Shown here: positions 40,444 to 49,951 of the stretch, piece by piece
Layout: the number at the start of each line of letters is the position of its first letter
How positions within the stretch are numbered: the stretch's first letter is position 1
Source: an uncultured Clostridia bacterium
Lineage (GTDB): Bacteria > Bacillota > Clostridia > Christensenellales > Aristaeellaceae
Length of the DNA stretch: 64,000 nt
Assembly (NCBI GenBank): GCA_934643825.1
Contig: CAKUCW010000008.1
Location: 6,863 to 70,862, forward strand
Direction: 5' to 3'
Notes under the pieces: generated by a model
Told to the model about the DNA's origin: nothing
Seen by the model: the letters and a program-made list of their open reading frames with translations, nothing else
Databases searched by the model: none
Translations under genes and position numbers: made by a program

Positions 40444-43038
40444 TTAAGCTTTTCTCGCTTTTTCTTTCAGGGTAAATAAGATATTCAGGGCTTCAATCGG
40501 CGTCATGCTCATCACATCGAGCGCACGGATTTCTTCAACCAAATCCATCGCCGGCGCTTCAAACATATTAACCTGTTTGTTTTTCTTGTCCGTATCGCCC
40601 AGAATGTTCTGCCCAATCGACGTTTGGTTGACATCATTGGTTTCAAGGCGAGCCAGTATCTCATGCGCACGCATGATTACCGGTCGAGGCATGCCCGCCA
40701 GATGTGCAACGTGAATGCCAAAGCTCTTATCTGCGCCGCCACGTTCGATTTTGCGCAAGAAAACGATGTCCTCGCCATGCTCTTTTACGCTGATTCGATA
40801 ATTCACGACGCCGGAAAGACGTCCTTCCAGTTCGCTCAGTTCATGGTAATGCGTTGCAAACAGAGTCTTGGCTCCGATTTTATTTTTATCAACCAAGTAT
40901 TCTACGACAGCCCACGCGATACTTAAACCGTCAAAAGTGCTGGTTCCCCTGCCGATTTCATCGAGTACAATCAACGAACGCGGTGTTGCACTGCGCAAAA
41001 TATGCGCCATTTCGTTCATTTCGACCATGAACGTCGATTGCCCGCTTGCCAAATCGTCCGAGGCGCCTACACGCGTGAATATACGGTCAACGATTCCGAT
41101 TTTCGCTCTTTCAGCCGGAACAAAACTTCCCATATGCGCCATCAACGTAATCAGTGCAACTTGACGCATGTAGGTGCTTTTACCTGCCATGTTCGGACCG
41201 GTGATGATAAGCATTCTGTTATCGTCGTCATCAAGAAGCGTGCTGTTTGGAACAAACAGCTCATCTCCATGCATACCCGCTTCTACAACCGGGTGACGAC
41301 CATCAACGATATCAATAACGCCATCTTCGGAAATTTCCGGACGAACATAGTGATTCCGAATCGCCGCAACTGAAAGCGATACCAATGCATCCAGTGTCTT
41401 TAGCCCGATAGCCGTATGCTGAATACGGGGAATTTGCTCGGAAAGGAAATCCCTGATTTCAATAAAAAGTCCTTGTTCGAGACGGACTGCTTTTTCCTGT
41501 GCTCCAAGAACGGTTTCCTGAATTTCATGGAGTTCCGGCGTCATGTATCGTTCGCAGTTGGCAAGTGTCTGTTTGCGGGTGTACCGATACGGAACCTGCT
41601 CGTAATTGGATTTTGTGACTTCGATATAGTAGCCGAAGATGCGGTTATACTGAATCTTCAAATTCTTGATTCCTGTCAGTTCCCGCTCTTTTGCTTCAAG
41701 CTCTGCGATCCATTGATGACCATTTCTCGATGCTTCACGCAGCTTATCCAATTCGGCATTGAAACCGTTTTTGATATAATGTCCCTCGCTCATCAGCGCC
41801 GGTGCATCCGGATCAATGGCATCAGTCAACTTTTCAACGATATCATCAAGCGGAGTCAGCTGCTGGAGTAATCCACCAAGCATACCTTGAGGAGCAATGG
41901 ATGCTAAGGCATGGCGTATAGCAGGAACATGGGAAAGGGAATCGCGAAGCGCCAGACAGTCTTTTGCATGGATGGATTTATAAGCAATTCGGCTCAGCAG
42001 CCGTTCTATATCGTAAACCTGCGTCAATTCTTCCCGAATCAAGTCAACCGTCATATCTGCTTCACGCAAAGCTTGTACCGCGTCAAGACGGGCGTCAATT
42101 TCCTCTTTTACCGCCAAAGGCTGTTCGATAAAACCGCGCAGTGTGCGTGCGCCCATTGCCGTACAGGTATAATCCAGAATACCGAGCAGGGAACCCTGCT
42201 TCTGCCGTGAACGCATGGTTTCGGTCAATTCCAGGTTTCTGCGTGCCGTATGATCGAGCATCATATACCGCTTGTCATGATATTCGGCAAGCTCATTCAT
42301 ATGTTCAAGCGCATTTTTTTGCGTTTCTTCAAGATATTTCATCAATGCGCCGGCTGCCCGAATGCCCAGTTTCAGACCGCTGATACCATAGGTATCCAAG
42401 CTCTGCACTTTAAAATGATCAAGCAGCGCTGCTTTTGCCCGAGCATATTGAAACCGTGTGCCATCCTGAACATCTACATGCAGCGATGTTGCATGATCCG
42501 GCAATTCTGCATTCGATATAATCTCTTTGGGCATAATGCGAACGATTTCATCCTGCATTCTGCTGGATGCTTTTTCGATTTCGTACAGATAGAACTCGCC
42601 CGTTGAAACATCGGCAAAAGCCAATCCGGCGCGTTCTCCATCCATGCACACAGACAGAAGGTAGTTATTTCTTCTTTCATCCAGCATGGATTGCTCAATC
42701 ACTGTACCGGGTGTCACGACGCGAATGACATCGCGCTTGACGAGTCCCTTTGCAGTTGCGGGATCTTCCATCTGTTCGCATATGGCGACTTTATAACCTT
42801 TTTCGATCAAACGATTGATATAGGTTTCTGCGCTGTGGAACGGAACTCCGCACATAGGTGCGCGTTCCTCCATACCGCAGTTTTTCCCGGTGAGCGTCAG
42901 TTCCAATTCCCGGGAGACCAGCTTGGCGTCATCAAAGAACATTTCATAGAAGTCGCCCAGTCGGAAAAACAGAATCATTCCGGGGTATTTGTCCTTCATA
43001 TCCAGATACTGACGCATCATCGGGGTCATGTTTGCCAT
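40444..43038 (-). CDS. mutS: DNA mismatch repair protein MutS
   Basis: An 864-residue MutS1 of usual length. The mismatch-recognition domain has the F-x-E motif in FFRLGDFYEMFFDDA (residues 24-38); the ABC ATPase domain has GPNMAGKSTYMRQ near 612, DEIGRGTSTFDG near 690 and THYHEL near 725. The C-terminus (residues 800-860) keeps the tetramerisation-like helices. It is followed by mutL 33 bases later. GGAGG lies 7 bases before the ATG. Confidence 0.97.
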   Translation of the reverse strand: MANMTPMMRQYLDMKDKYPGMILFFRLGDFYEMFFDDAKLVSRELELTLTGKNCGMEERAPMCGVPFHSAETYINRLIEKGYKVAICEQMEDPATAKGLVKRDVIRVVTPGTVIEQSMLDERRNNYLLSVCMDGERAGLAFADVSTGEFYLYEIEKASSRMQDEIVRIMPKEIISNAELPDHATSLHVDVQDGTRFQYARAKAALLDHFKVQSLDTYGISGLKLGIRAAGALMKYLEETQKNALEHMNELAEYHDKRYMMLDHTARRNLELTETMRSRQKQGSLLGILDYTCTAMGARTLRGFIEQPLAVKEEIDARLDAVQALREADMTVDLIREELTQVYDIERLLSRIAYKSIHAKDCLALRDSLSHVPAIRHALASIAPQGMLGGLLQQLTPLDDIVEKLTDAIDPDAPALMSEGHYIKNGFNAELDKLREASRNGHQWIAELEAKERELTGIKNLKIQYNRIFGYYIEVTKSNYEQVPYRYTRKQTLANCERYMTPELHEIQETVLGAQEKAVRLEQGLFIEIRDFLSEQIPRIQHTAIGLKTLDALVSLSVAAIRNHYVRPEISEDGVIDIVDGRHPVVEAGMHGDELFVPNSTLLDDDDNRMLIITGPNMAGKSTYMRQVALITLMAHMGSFVPAERAKIGIVDRIFTRVGASDDLASGQSTFMVEMNEMAHILRSATPRSLIVLDEIGRGTSTFDGLSIAWAVVEYLVDKNKIGAKTLFATHYHELSELEGRLSGVVNYRISVKEHGEDIVFLRKIERGGADKSFGIHVAHLAGMPRPVIMRAHEILARLETNDVNQTSIGQNILGDTDKKNKQVNMFEAPAMDLVEEIRALDVMSMTPIEALNILFTLKEKARKA

Positions 43039-43081
43039 TTCCGTGCCTCCGTGTCTTTTTTCCTCAGCGTTTTAAGCAGGC

Positions 43082-43471
43082 TCAATGGCATCCGCCGCAA
43101 GAGGCACAATTTCCGCTGCACCCACCGCTCTGCTCCACTTCGCCGGTAATCATAAATTCAAGCACATGATTGACCTGATTCATCAGCTCGGAGAAAGCCT
43201 GACGCGCATTGGTCATCGCGTCGACTGCCGGCATCTGATTGAGCGCCTGCTGAGCATCATCCATTTCCTGACCAAGCTGTGCGATTTTGTCCGCATCTCC
43301 GATTGCCATCGCCGCGTGAAGCTGATCCTTTGCTTCCAGATAGCGACTCATAGCCTGCGCAACGGCGGGATCGCTCATCGCCGCCTTTTCGCAAAGCTGC
43401 ATGTTCTTATATTCTTCGGAGTCAACGATAGCCTGCCCCAGTTCGCGGGCACATTCCGTAACTTTGCTCAT
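43082..43471 (-). CDS. YlbF/YmcA family regulator with C-terminal cysteine cluster
   Basis: A 129-residue helical protein of the Com_YlbF family. In Bacillus, YlbF, YmcA and YaaT form an Fe-S and FAD-containing complex that affects sporulation, competence, biofilm formation and RNase Y cleavage. Residues 1-108 form the typical helical hairpin (ELGQAIVDSEEY, SRYLEAKDQL). The last 15 residues carry four closely spaced cysteines (GGCSGNCASCGGCH), a likely metal or cluster ligand set. It lies between miaB and mutS, a normal clostridial position. Confidence 0.88.
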   Translation of the reverse strand: MSKVTECARELGQAIVDSEEYKNMQLCEKAAMSDPAVAQAMSRYLEAKDQLHAAMAIGDADKIAQLGQEMDDAQQALNQMPAVDAMTNARQAFSELMNQVNHVLEFMITGEVEQSGGCSGNCASCGGCH

Positions 43472-43503
43472 AACCTTGTTCCTTTCACCGATTCATGACG
43501 ATT

Positions 43504-44919
43504 TTAGTTTTCAACAATTCTTTCGCCGCGCAGCGTACTTTCACCCGCAGACGTGATCTTAACACGGACAATTTGACCGATCAGCTCTTTGCTTCCCGGG
43601 AAATTGACGGTGATGTTGTATTCGTTCTTTCCTGCCATTTGGTTCTCGTCGCGACGGGAAGCTTCTTCGACAAGGACATGGTGAACTTGTCCGATATATT
43701 TGGCATAGCGCTCGTGCGTCATATTCTTCTGGATGGCGATCAGTTTCTGAATCCGACGGGAAGAAACTTCCTCCGGAATCTGATCTTCCATATCAGCCGC
43801 ACGCGTTCCGACACGCGGCGAATAAATGAATGTAAATGCGCTGTCATAACCGACTTGCTGAACCAACGCACAGGTTTCTTCAAAATCCTCTTCGGTTTCG
43901 CCCGGATAACCCACGATCAAGTCGGTAGTTAAGCTGATATCCGGAACCTTTTTACGAATCGCTTCGACGCGTTCAAGGTACTTCTCCCTCGTATATCGGC
44001 GGTTCATGGATTGCAGAATTCTGTTGCTTCCATGCTGAACGGGCAGATGAAGTGCATGACAGATATGTTTTGAAGAAGACATGACATTGATCAATTCATC
44101 GGAAATGTCCTTTGGATGCGACGTCATGAACCGAATCCGTTCAATGCCGATCTTGTCCAGCTCTGCCAGAAGCTGCGCAAAGCTCAACTCACCTTCCACA
44201 TCCAGCCCGTAAGAATTGACGTTTTGCCCCAGCAGCATGATCTCTTTGACGCCATCGGCCTTCAACTCACGAGCTTCTTGCAAGATACGAGCCGAAGCAC
44301 GGGAACGCTCGCGTCCGCGAACATAAGGCACAATGCAATACGAACAGAAGTTGTTGCATCCATACATGATTGTAATGTACGCATGATATGGGTTATTGCG
44401 GCGAACAGGCAGTTCTTCCGGAATGCTGCCTTCGTCATCATCGATAACTTCGACAACACGTCGTCTGCTTTCCACGGCTTTGAGCATGAGCTGTGCAAAT
44501 CGATATAGATTATGCGTGCCGAAAGCCAAATCAACAAACGGATATTGTCTGAGAATCTGCTCACCCATTCCCGGCTGCTGCATCATGCAGCCGCAGACGG
44601 CAACCATCAGCTCGGGGCGTGTCTTCTTTAGCTCTTTCAGCCATACAACATTTCCAAGCGCACGTCTTTGTGCGTTGTCACGCACACAACATGTGTTGAA
44701 TATCACAAAATCAGCCTTTTCACGGCTTTCAGCGGGCGTCATGCCCATCTGTGCCAACATGCCCTCGAGTGTTTCGCTGTCATGCGCATTCATCTGGCAG
44801 CCGTACGTAACCACACAATATGTGTGCGGACGATCTTTAAGCTCCGCGAAGGCTCTCATCCATTCTTTCTGCTGGGCAATCTCTTCTGCCGGAAGCTCAA
44901 TAGCCTGAGTTCTTTTCAT
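43504..44919 (-). CDS. miaB: tRNA-2-methylthio-N6-dimethylallyladenosine synthase MiaB
   Basis: A 471-residue radical SAM methylthiotransferase. The N-terminal UPF0004 domain has cysteines in YGCQMNAHDSE (near 40), NTCCVRDNA (near 76) and VCGCMMQQ (near 110), which bind the auxiliary cluster. The radical SAM triad CNNFCSYC is near 187-194, and a TRAM domain closes the protein (about 400-468). It acts on A37 of tRNAs after MiaA. A good partner context: miaA lies in the same run of genes. Confidence 0.96.
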   Translation of the reverse strand: MKRTQAIELPAEEIAQQKEWMRAFAELKDRPHTYCVVTYGCQMNAHDSETLEGMLAQMGMTPAESREKADFVIFNTCCVRDNAQRRALGNVVWLKELKKTRPELMVAVCGCMMQQPGMGEQILRQYPFVDLAFGTHNLYRFAQLMLKAVESRRRVVEVIDDDEGSIPEELPVRRNNPYHAYITIMYGCNNFCSYCIVPYVRGRERSRASARILQEARELKADGVKEIMLLGQNVNSYGLDVEGELSFAQLLAELDKIGIERIRFMTSHPKDISDELINVMSSSKHICHALHLPVQHGSNRILQSMNRRYTREKYLERVEAIRKKVPDISLTTDLIVGYPGETEEDFEETCALVQQVGYDSAFTFIYSPRVGTRAADMEDQIPEEVSSRRIQKLIAIQKNMTHERYAKYIGQVHHVLVEEASRRDENQMAGKNEYNITVNFPGSKELIGQIVRVKITSAGESTLRGERIVEN

Positions 44920-44951
44920 ATTTTGCTAATTCCTTTTTTGTCGCTAATCGT

Positions 44952-46385
44952 TTATTGTTCCGGAAGTGCGATTGCGTCTTCCGGAATCGTGTCATTTCCG
45001 GGTTGCAGGATTTCAAATCGCTCATGATGTCGATTGCTTTCCTGTACACAGACTTGCGGACAGTTTTTCGGCTGGGGCATTGTGCTGAGAATCTTTGCAG
45101 CTTCTGCCGACAGCTTTATAACAAAAGGACCGGCTTGCCCGGCAATCGCCATTCTGCGTGCCTGACGCATGGCTCTTCTTGCCACCTCATCGGGTGAAAG
45201 AACCTCACCCGTTCCGGAGCAGACGCTGCAAGCTGTTCGCAGCGTTCGCCGAAGCTGTTCACTTTTGCGTTTGCGCGTCATTTCCAAGAGCCCCAGTTTT
45301 GTGATGCCGTCTACGCTGGTGGGCATTCGGTCTTTTTTCAGTGCCTTTTTTAATGCATCCAAGACAGCGTGGCGGCTCGCGTCCATTTGCATATCGATCA
45401 GGTCTATGACAATAATGCCACCGACATCCCGCAGCCGAAGCTGATGGGCAATTTCGCAAACCGCTTCCGTATTTACGCGAATAGCGGTTTCTTCCACGCT
45501 TTTTCCTGTGACCATTTTGCCGGAGTTAACGTCAATGACTGTAAGTGCTTCAGTGAAATCAAAAACCAAATATCCACCGCACGGAAGCCATACACGCTTT
45601 TTTAAGGCTTTGTCAATCTGCGTTTCCAAATTAGCGGCATCAAAAAGCAGAGAAGCATTTTCCTTGAAATACTGCAATTCTGTTTCGGCGGCAATCCTTC
45701 CTGCTGATTGAGCCTGTTTCAGCGTGGAAATACAGTCCTCATCATTGACCGTTATCTTGGACAGGCTGCCAGCCAAATCACGGACAAGGCGCAAATAAAG
45801 CGGCGTCGGACCGACCAGAACACCGGGGCGAACCATCCCCTTTGCCTTTTGATTCGCATCCAGCCATTTTTGATACAGTTCATCTGCTTCTTTGCGAAGG
45901 AATTCCGGATTAATATTCTCGGAAGCGGTTCGAATGATCATCGAACACCCTTCCGGACAAATCTGCTTACCGATCTCCGCCAGTTCAGCACGGAGCGCCG
46001 CATCTTTGACCTTCTTTGAAATATGAACACCCGTTTCGCCGGGAATCAGCACCAACCACTGTCCGGTCAGGTTGATTTGCGTGCTGATACGCAGTCCTTT
46101 GCTTTGCGTTGTCTGTTTGGCAACACCCTGCACGATGATCATGTCACCGCCCTTGAGCTTTTGCCCGTTATCAAGGGGTAAAAACGCATTAAGCTCCTGA
46201 CCAATGTCTACAAAAGCTGCATGAACAGATGGACGAACGGCTTGAACACGCCCGTAATATAGGGTTTCTGTCTGTCTATCCGTTCTTTCAGATTCAGTAT
46301 GCAGCTCACAGAGCTGACCGTCCTCAACAACAGCCGCTCTTGTATATCTAGGGGAATAATCGATAATCAGTTCTCTTTGCATCAT
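44952..46385 (-). CDS. rng: Ribonuclease G/E family endoribonuclease
   Basis: A 477-residue RNase E/G without the long E. coli RNase E tail. The S1 domain is at about residues 38-125 (YYGRVQAVRPSVHAAFVDIG), the catalytic Asp pair in VIDVNSGK (near 305) and IIVIDLIDM (near 345), and the zinc link CSVCSGTGE near 403. It takes part in rRNA maturation and mRNA decay. Its start overlaps the end of the DUF2344 gene within 2 bases and has no separate ribosome site, so it is probably translated by coupling. In many Clostridia rplU-rpmA-obg follow; here miaB follows instead. Confidence 0.94.
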   Translation of the reverse strand: MMQRELIIDYSPRYTRAAVVEDGQLCELHTESERTDRQTETLYYGRVQAVRPSVHAAFVDIGQELNAFLPLDNGQKLKGGDMIIVQGVAKQTTQSKGLRISTQINLTGQWLVLIPGETGVHISKKVKDAALRAELAEIGKQICPEGCSMIIRTASENINPEFLRKEADELYQKWLDANQKAKGMVRPGVLVGPTPLYLRLVRDLAGSLSKITVNDEDCISTLKQAQSAGRIAAETELQYFKENASLLFDAANLETQIDKALKKRVWLPCGGYLVFDFTEALTVIDVNSGKMVTGKSVEETAIRVNTEAVCEIAHQLRLRDVGGIIVIDLIDMQMDASRHAVLDALKKALKKDRMPTSVDGITKLGLLEMTRKRKSEQLRRTLRTACSVCSGTGEVLSPDEVARRAMRQARRMAIAGQAGPFVIKLSAEAAKILSTMPQPKNCPQVCVQESNRHHERFEILQPGNDTIPEDAIALPEQ

Positions 46386-46386
46386 G

Positions 46387-47070
46387 TTACAGATCGATCA
46401 GCGGCACGCTCTGCCCATCCTTTTCTCCAAGCAGGCAGGTGCGCCGTATTTCACACCTGGGTGTGTCAACGCCGGCAAATGCACAAAGCGAAGACAGCAG
46501 CAAATCAGGCTTGAGGGTGGCAGCTTCCACAAAAGAAACGCGGGCAGTCAGCACAACCGTTTTTGTTTCTGCATTCGTTTGAGCCTCCAGCAGATGGATC
46601 ATCGGACGGATGTTAACCATTGCTTCCGCACGCTTTGTTTTACGAAGCGCCATGATTTCGCTTTGTGCCAGAAAATCCGGAATTGTTCCGGCAATTTTCA
46701 GAGCATCTTCCCCCCAGAGGGTTATGCGATATTCCGCCTGTCGAAGCGCTGCACTGACTTTGGGAAAGCGATCGTCTACAAGACGAATGCGGGATACATG
46801 AAGCGCCGGAGGCAGAACGCGATTCATCGCTTCCATGCAGGCTTCCTCTGTTGTTTCGCCATGCAGGGAAACATCCAGAAGCTCCGCATCGCCGGGAATT
46901 CCGGAAGACAGCGCTGACGCGAAAGACATGACAATGTGCGGATTAAATCCATTGGAATATGCGATCGGTAAACCGCTTCGACGCAGTGCACGCTGCATCG
47001 TGCGCTGGAGATCCAATAAGCCCAGATGACGGACGATATCGCCCTTCTGGAATTGCATGAGCATTCTCAT
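46387..47070 (-). CDS. TIGR03936 / DUF2344 radical-SAM-associated protein
   Basis: A 227-residue protein of the DUF2344 family, always found fused to or beside a TIGR03960 radical SAM protein, as here. Family features are FQKGDIVRHLGLLDLQRTMQRALRRSGLP near the N-terminus (split over residues 7-35) and the SNGFNPHIVMSFASALSSG segment near 39-57. The reaction is not established; a tRNA or ribosome modification is suspected because the pair precedes rng and ribosomal genes in many Clostridia. It overlaps the upstream gene by four bases. Confidence 0.9.
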   Translation of the reverse strand: MRMLMQFQKGDIVRHLGLLDLQRTMQRALRRSGLPIAYSNGFNPHIVMSFASALSSGIPGDAELLDVSLHGETTEEACMEAMNRVLPPALHVSRIRLVDDRFPKVSAALRQAEYRITLWGEDALKIAGTIPDFLAQSEIMALRKTKRAEAMVNIRPMIHLLEAQTNAETKTVVLTARVSFVEAATLKPDLLLSSLCAFAGVDTPRCEIRRTCLLGEKDGQSVPLIDL

Positions 47071-48908
47071 CGTCCTTCACACGCTCCTTCAAATCTCTTC
47101 AATCCGCAGCCCTGGCATCCTTTTCGGCAGTCCGGCGTCGTCTCTGCACGCATGGCACGTTCATGTTCGCGCCAGAGATATGCCTCAGTCACGCCTGCAT
47201 CAATAAACGACCACGGAAGCAGTTCACCCTTTTCGCGGCGACGATTTGCATAGAACGCCGGATCGACCCCACACTGCTCAAACGCTTTCATCCAGTTCTC
47301 AAAACTAAACTGATCCGTCCAACCATCAAATCGGCAGCCAAGACGCCACGCAGCCTCCAGCACATCTGCCATCTTTCGATCGCCGCGTGCAAAACAAGCT
47401 TCAAGGAAGGAAACCTGCGGTGTGTGCCAGTTAAACTCAACACCCTTGATGTGCATGATTTGGCACAGGTGCTTCTGCTTTTCTTCGAATTGTTCGATGG
47501 TATCCTGCGGTTCCCACTGGAACGGAGTAAACGGCTTAGGAACAAAGCAGCTCGCCGAACAATTGACGCGCAGACCGCGTGCACGGACGTTTTTCGGCGT
47601 TTCAAAGTATTTGCGGACAACCTTGGAAGCCAGATCGGCAATGCCGTTCAGATCCTCCGTCGTCTCAGTCGGCAAGCCAAACATGAAGTACAGCTTTACA
47701 CTGCTCCATCCGCCCGCAAAAGCGTCGCTGACAGAAGACATCAGGTTTTCTTCCGTGATACCCTTATTGATTACATCGCGGAGGCGCTGTGTTCCGGCTT
47801 CCATCGCATAGGTCAAGCTGGTCTTTCGAACTTTCTGTGTCTCTTCCAGGGTTTCCTTCAGCTTGCTGTCAAGGCGCAGGCTGGGCAGGGACAATGCGAT
47901 ACGCTCTTCCTGGAATTTTTCCATCAGTTTATGTGCCAACTCAGGCAAACAGGTGTAATCACCCGTTGACAACGACGACAGTGTGATTTCTTCATATCCG
48001 GTTGCATCAACCAGTTTTTGCGCCAAGTCAAGCAGATGTTCAACGCTGCGCTCGCGCACCGGACGATAAATCATGCCTGCCTGACAGAAACGGCAACCAC
48101 GTGTACAGCCACGCAGAACTTCAATATTGATGCGGTCGTGAACGATTTCCATATAAGGAACAATGATGCTCTCCGGATAATCGGCTTTATCGATATCCGC
48201 AATCATATTCTTAACGACCGTACGAGGGATGCCTTCTTCTGTCGGCTCGAAAGATGCCAGAGTTCCATCTTCGTGATATTCCGCACGATAAAGGCTAGGA
48301 ACATATACGCCATGCAGTTTGGAAAGACGGCGCAGACATTCTTCGCGGGAAACACCTTCCTGCTTGCACTGCTTGACGACATCGATCGTTTCAAGTGTGC
48401 TGATTTCTCCATCGCCGATAGAAAATGCATCAATAAATGCATAAAGCGGTTCAGGGTTAAAGGCGCATGGGCCACCTGCGATCACGATCGGATGATCCCA
48501 TGTTCTATCCTCGCTGCGCAAGGGAATTCCAGACAAATCGAGCATTTCCAGAATATTGGTATAGCTCATTTCATATTGAAGCGTGAAACCGAGCATGTCA
48601 AATCCACCGATCGGTGAGCGCGTTTCAATCGAAAACAGTGGAACGCCCTCTTGGCGCATCAGGTCTGCCATATCGACCCACGGCATAAAGACGCGCTCAC
48701 AAAGCGCGTCCGGGCGTTTGTTGATAATATCGTATAAAATGCGAGAGCCGAGGTGACTCATGCCCACCTCGTATACATCCGGAAAAGCAAACGCATAGCG
48801 AATATCTACACTCTCCGGATCCTTCAGCACACAATTCATTTCTCCGCCCATATAACGCGCAGGCTTCTGCACGCGATCAAGCAGGCTGTCAATCTGTTCT
48901 TTCAGCAA
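47067..48908 (-). CDS. TIGR03960 family B12-binding-like radical SAM protein
   Basis: A radical SAM enzyme of about 613 residues. The N-terminal half is a B12-binding-like domain (FPDVYEVGMSHLGSRILYDI, over residues 45-65), and the radical SAM cluster motif is CTRGCRFCQAG near 278-288. The substrate is unknown. The start is judged by the ribosome site: GGGGAGG (48916-48922) is only 1 base from ATG 48914, but 7 bases from TTG 48908. The open frame runs 80 further codons upstream over the queG-like gene without support. Partner of the DUF2344 protein. Confidence 0.9.
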   Translation of the reverse strand: MLKEQIDSLLDRVQKPARYMGGEMNCVLKDPESVDIRYAFAFPDVYEVGMSHLGSRILYDIINKRPDALCERVFMPWVDMADLMRQEGVPLFSIETRSPIGGFDMLGFTLQYEMSYTNILEMLDLSGIPLRSEDRTWDHPIVIAGGPCAFNPEPLYAFIDAFSIGDGEISTLETIDVVKQCKQEGVSREECLRRLSKLHGVYVPSLYRAEYHEDGTLASFEPTEEGIPRTVVKNMIADIDKADYPESIIVPYMEIVHDRINIEVLRGCTRGCRFCQAGMIYRPVRERSVEHLLDLAQKLVDATGYEEITLSSLSTGDYTCLPELAHKLMEKFQEERIALSLPSLRLDSKLKETLEETQKVRKTSLTYAMEAGTQRLRDVINKGITEENLMSSVSDAFAGGWSSVKLYFMFGLPTETTEDLNGIADLASKVVRKYFETPKNVRARGLRVNCSASCFVPKPFTPFQWEPQDTIEQFEEKQKHLCQIMHIKGVEFNWHTPQVSFLEACFARGDRKMADVLEAAWRLGCRFDGWTDQFSFENWMKAFEQCGVDPAFYANRRREKGELLPWSFIDAGVTEAYLWREHERAMRAETTPDCRKGCQGCGLKRFEGACEGR

Positions 48909-48942
48909 AGCCATTCCTCCCCATGTTACATTCTGTTTTATT

Positions 48943-49926
48943 TTAATCTGTTTTTTTGCTTCGGTCAAGTCCTGACATTTCAATCTGTTCAATCGACCAT
49001 CGGGCGTGTTCGCTGACTGCCGGAAACGGCAGTTTTGCCCATTCTCGAAGAACGGGCAGATACTTAACGTTTTTGCTGTTGCCGGCAAGCAAAGCTGCCT
49101 GTGCGCGGACACGCTGAGGACGTGCTGCATTTCTGCCGATTTCACAGGAAAGTTTTGCAATTGCCTGTGAAAACTCGGTTTGATTGACGGTCATCAGTTC
49201 GTCAAGCGTCAAGCCGAGCTGTTTCCCCTGCGCAAATTGAGGCTGTAAGGGACATACACGCTGACAGATGTCGCAGCCAACAAGCCGCCTGCCCATCTTT
49301 GCCCGCAAATGTTCCGGAGCAATCACGCCTTCCATCATGAAATTGCGAATGCATTTTTCAGGAAACTGCATGCCTGACGAATCAATCGCGCCCGCAGGAC
49401 ATGCTTTTGCGCATTTTCCACATCTCAGACAGTGTTCCTTCTGCTCTGCTATATGATCATTTTCATCATTCACAATATCCGTTGCCATCAGAATGATGAC
49501 GACACGCGTACCGAACTCAGGTGTTATCAGCAACCCGTTATTGCCGATTATGCCCATTCCGGCACGTACTGCCGCTTCTCTTGCGGGATAAGATACATTT
49601 GCCTGCGCAAATCCGCCCGCCGCCCGTACTTGCGCTTCAAGTTCCCTTGCAGCGTGATACGCGGCGTTTGATGCGAAATAATAGCCATCAACCTGAACGC
49701 AGTCATTCTCTTCATTTGCCGCTGGCGTATACCCCCACAGCAAAACAGCCAAACTCTTCGCCTGCGGATAATCCTCTTCGGGAACAAAGCGAAGCTGCTT
49801 TCTTTCCTCGATGGGCGGCGACTCCATAACGTGCTGCCGCTCAATATCAAATTCCCGTGTACTGCAAAAGCCCATCTTGCCAAAACCGGCTTGACGGGCT
49901 AAAGATACAAAAGTTGCTTTATCCAT
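48943..49926 (-). CDS. QueG-like double [4Fe-4S] cluster reductase
   Basis: A 327-residue protein like epoxyqueuosine reductase. Two ferredoxin motifs are present: CLRCGKCAKACP near 174-185 and CDICQRVCP near 228-236, plus HEAT-like C-terminal helices. QueG proteins have a VDxxPxxER stretch with the Asp thought to donate the proton in catalysis; here the matching place reads ANVSYPAREAAVRAGMGIIG, without that Asp. It may therefore be a paralogue with another substrate. It follows the glycosyltransferase by 25 bases in the same direction. Confidence 0.85.
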   Translation of the reverse strand: MDKATFVSLARQAGFGKMGFCSTREFDIERQHVMESPPIEERKQLRFVPEEDYPQAKSLAVLLWGYTPAANEENDCVQVDGYYFASNAAYHAARELEAQVRAAGGFAQANVSYPAREAAVRAGMGIIGNNGLLITPEFGTRVVIILMATDIVNDENDHIAEQKEHCLRCGKCAKACPAGAIDSSGMQFPEKCIRNFMMEGVIAPEHLRAKMGRRLVGCDICQRVCPLQPQFAQGKQLGLTLDELMTVNQTEFSQAIAKLSCEIGRNAARPQRVRAQAALLAGNSKNVKYLPVLREWAKLPFPAVSEHARWSIEQIEMSGLDRSKKTD

Positions 49927-49951
49927 TTGCCTTCGTCAATCCACTTTCGGT

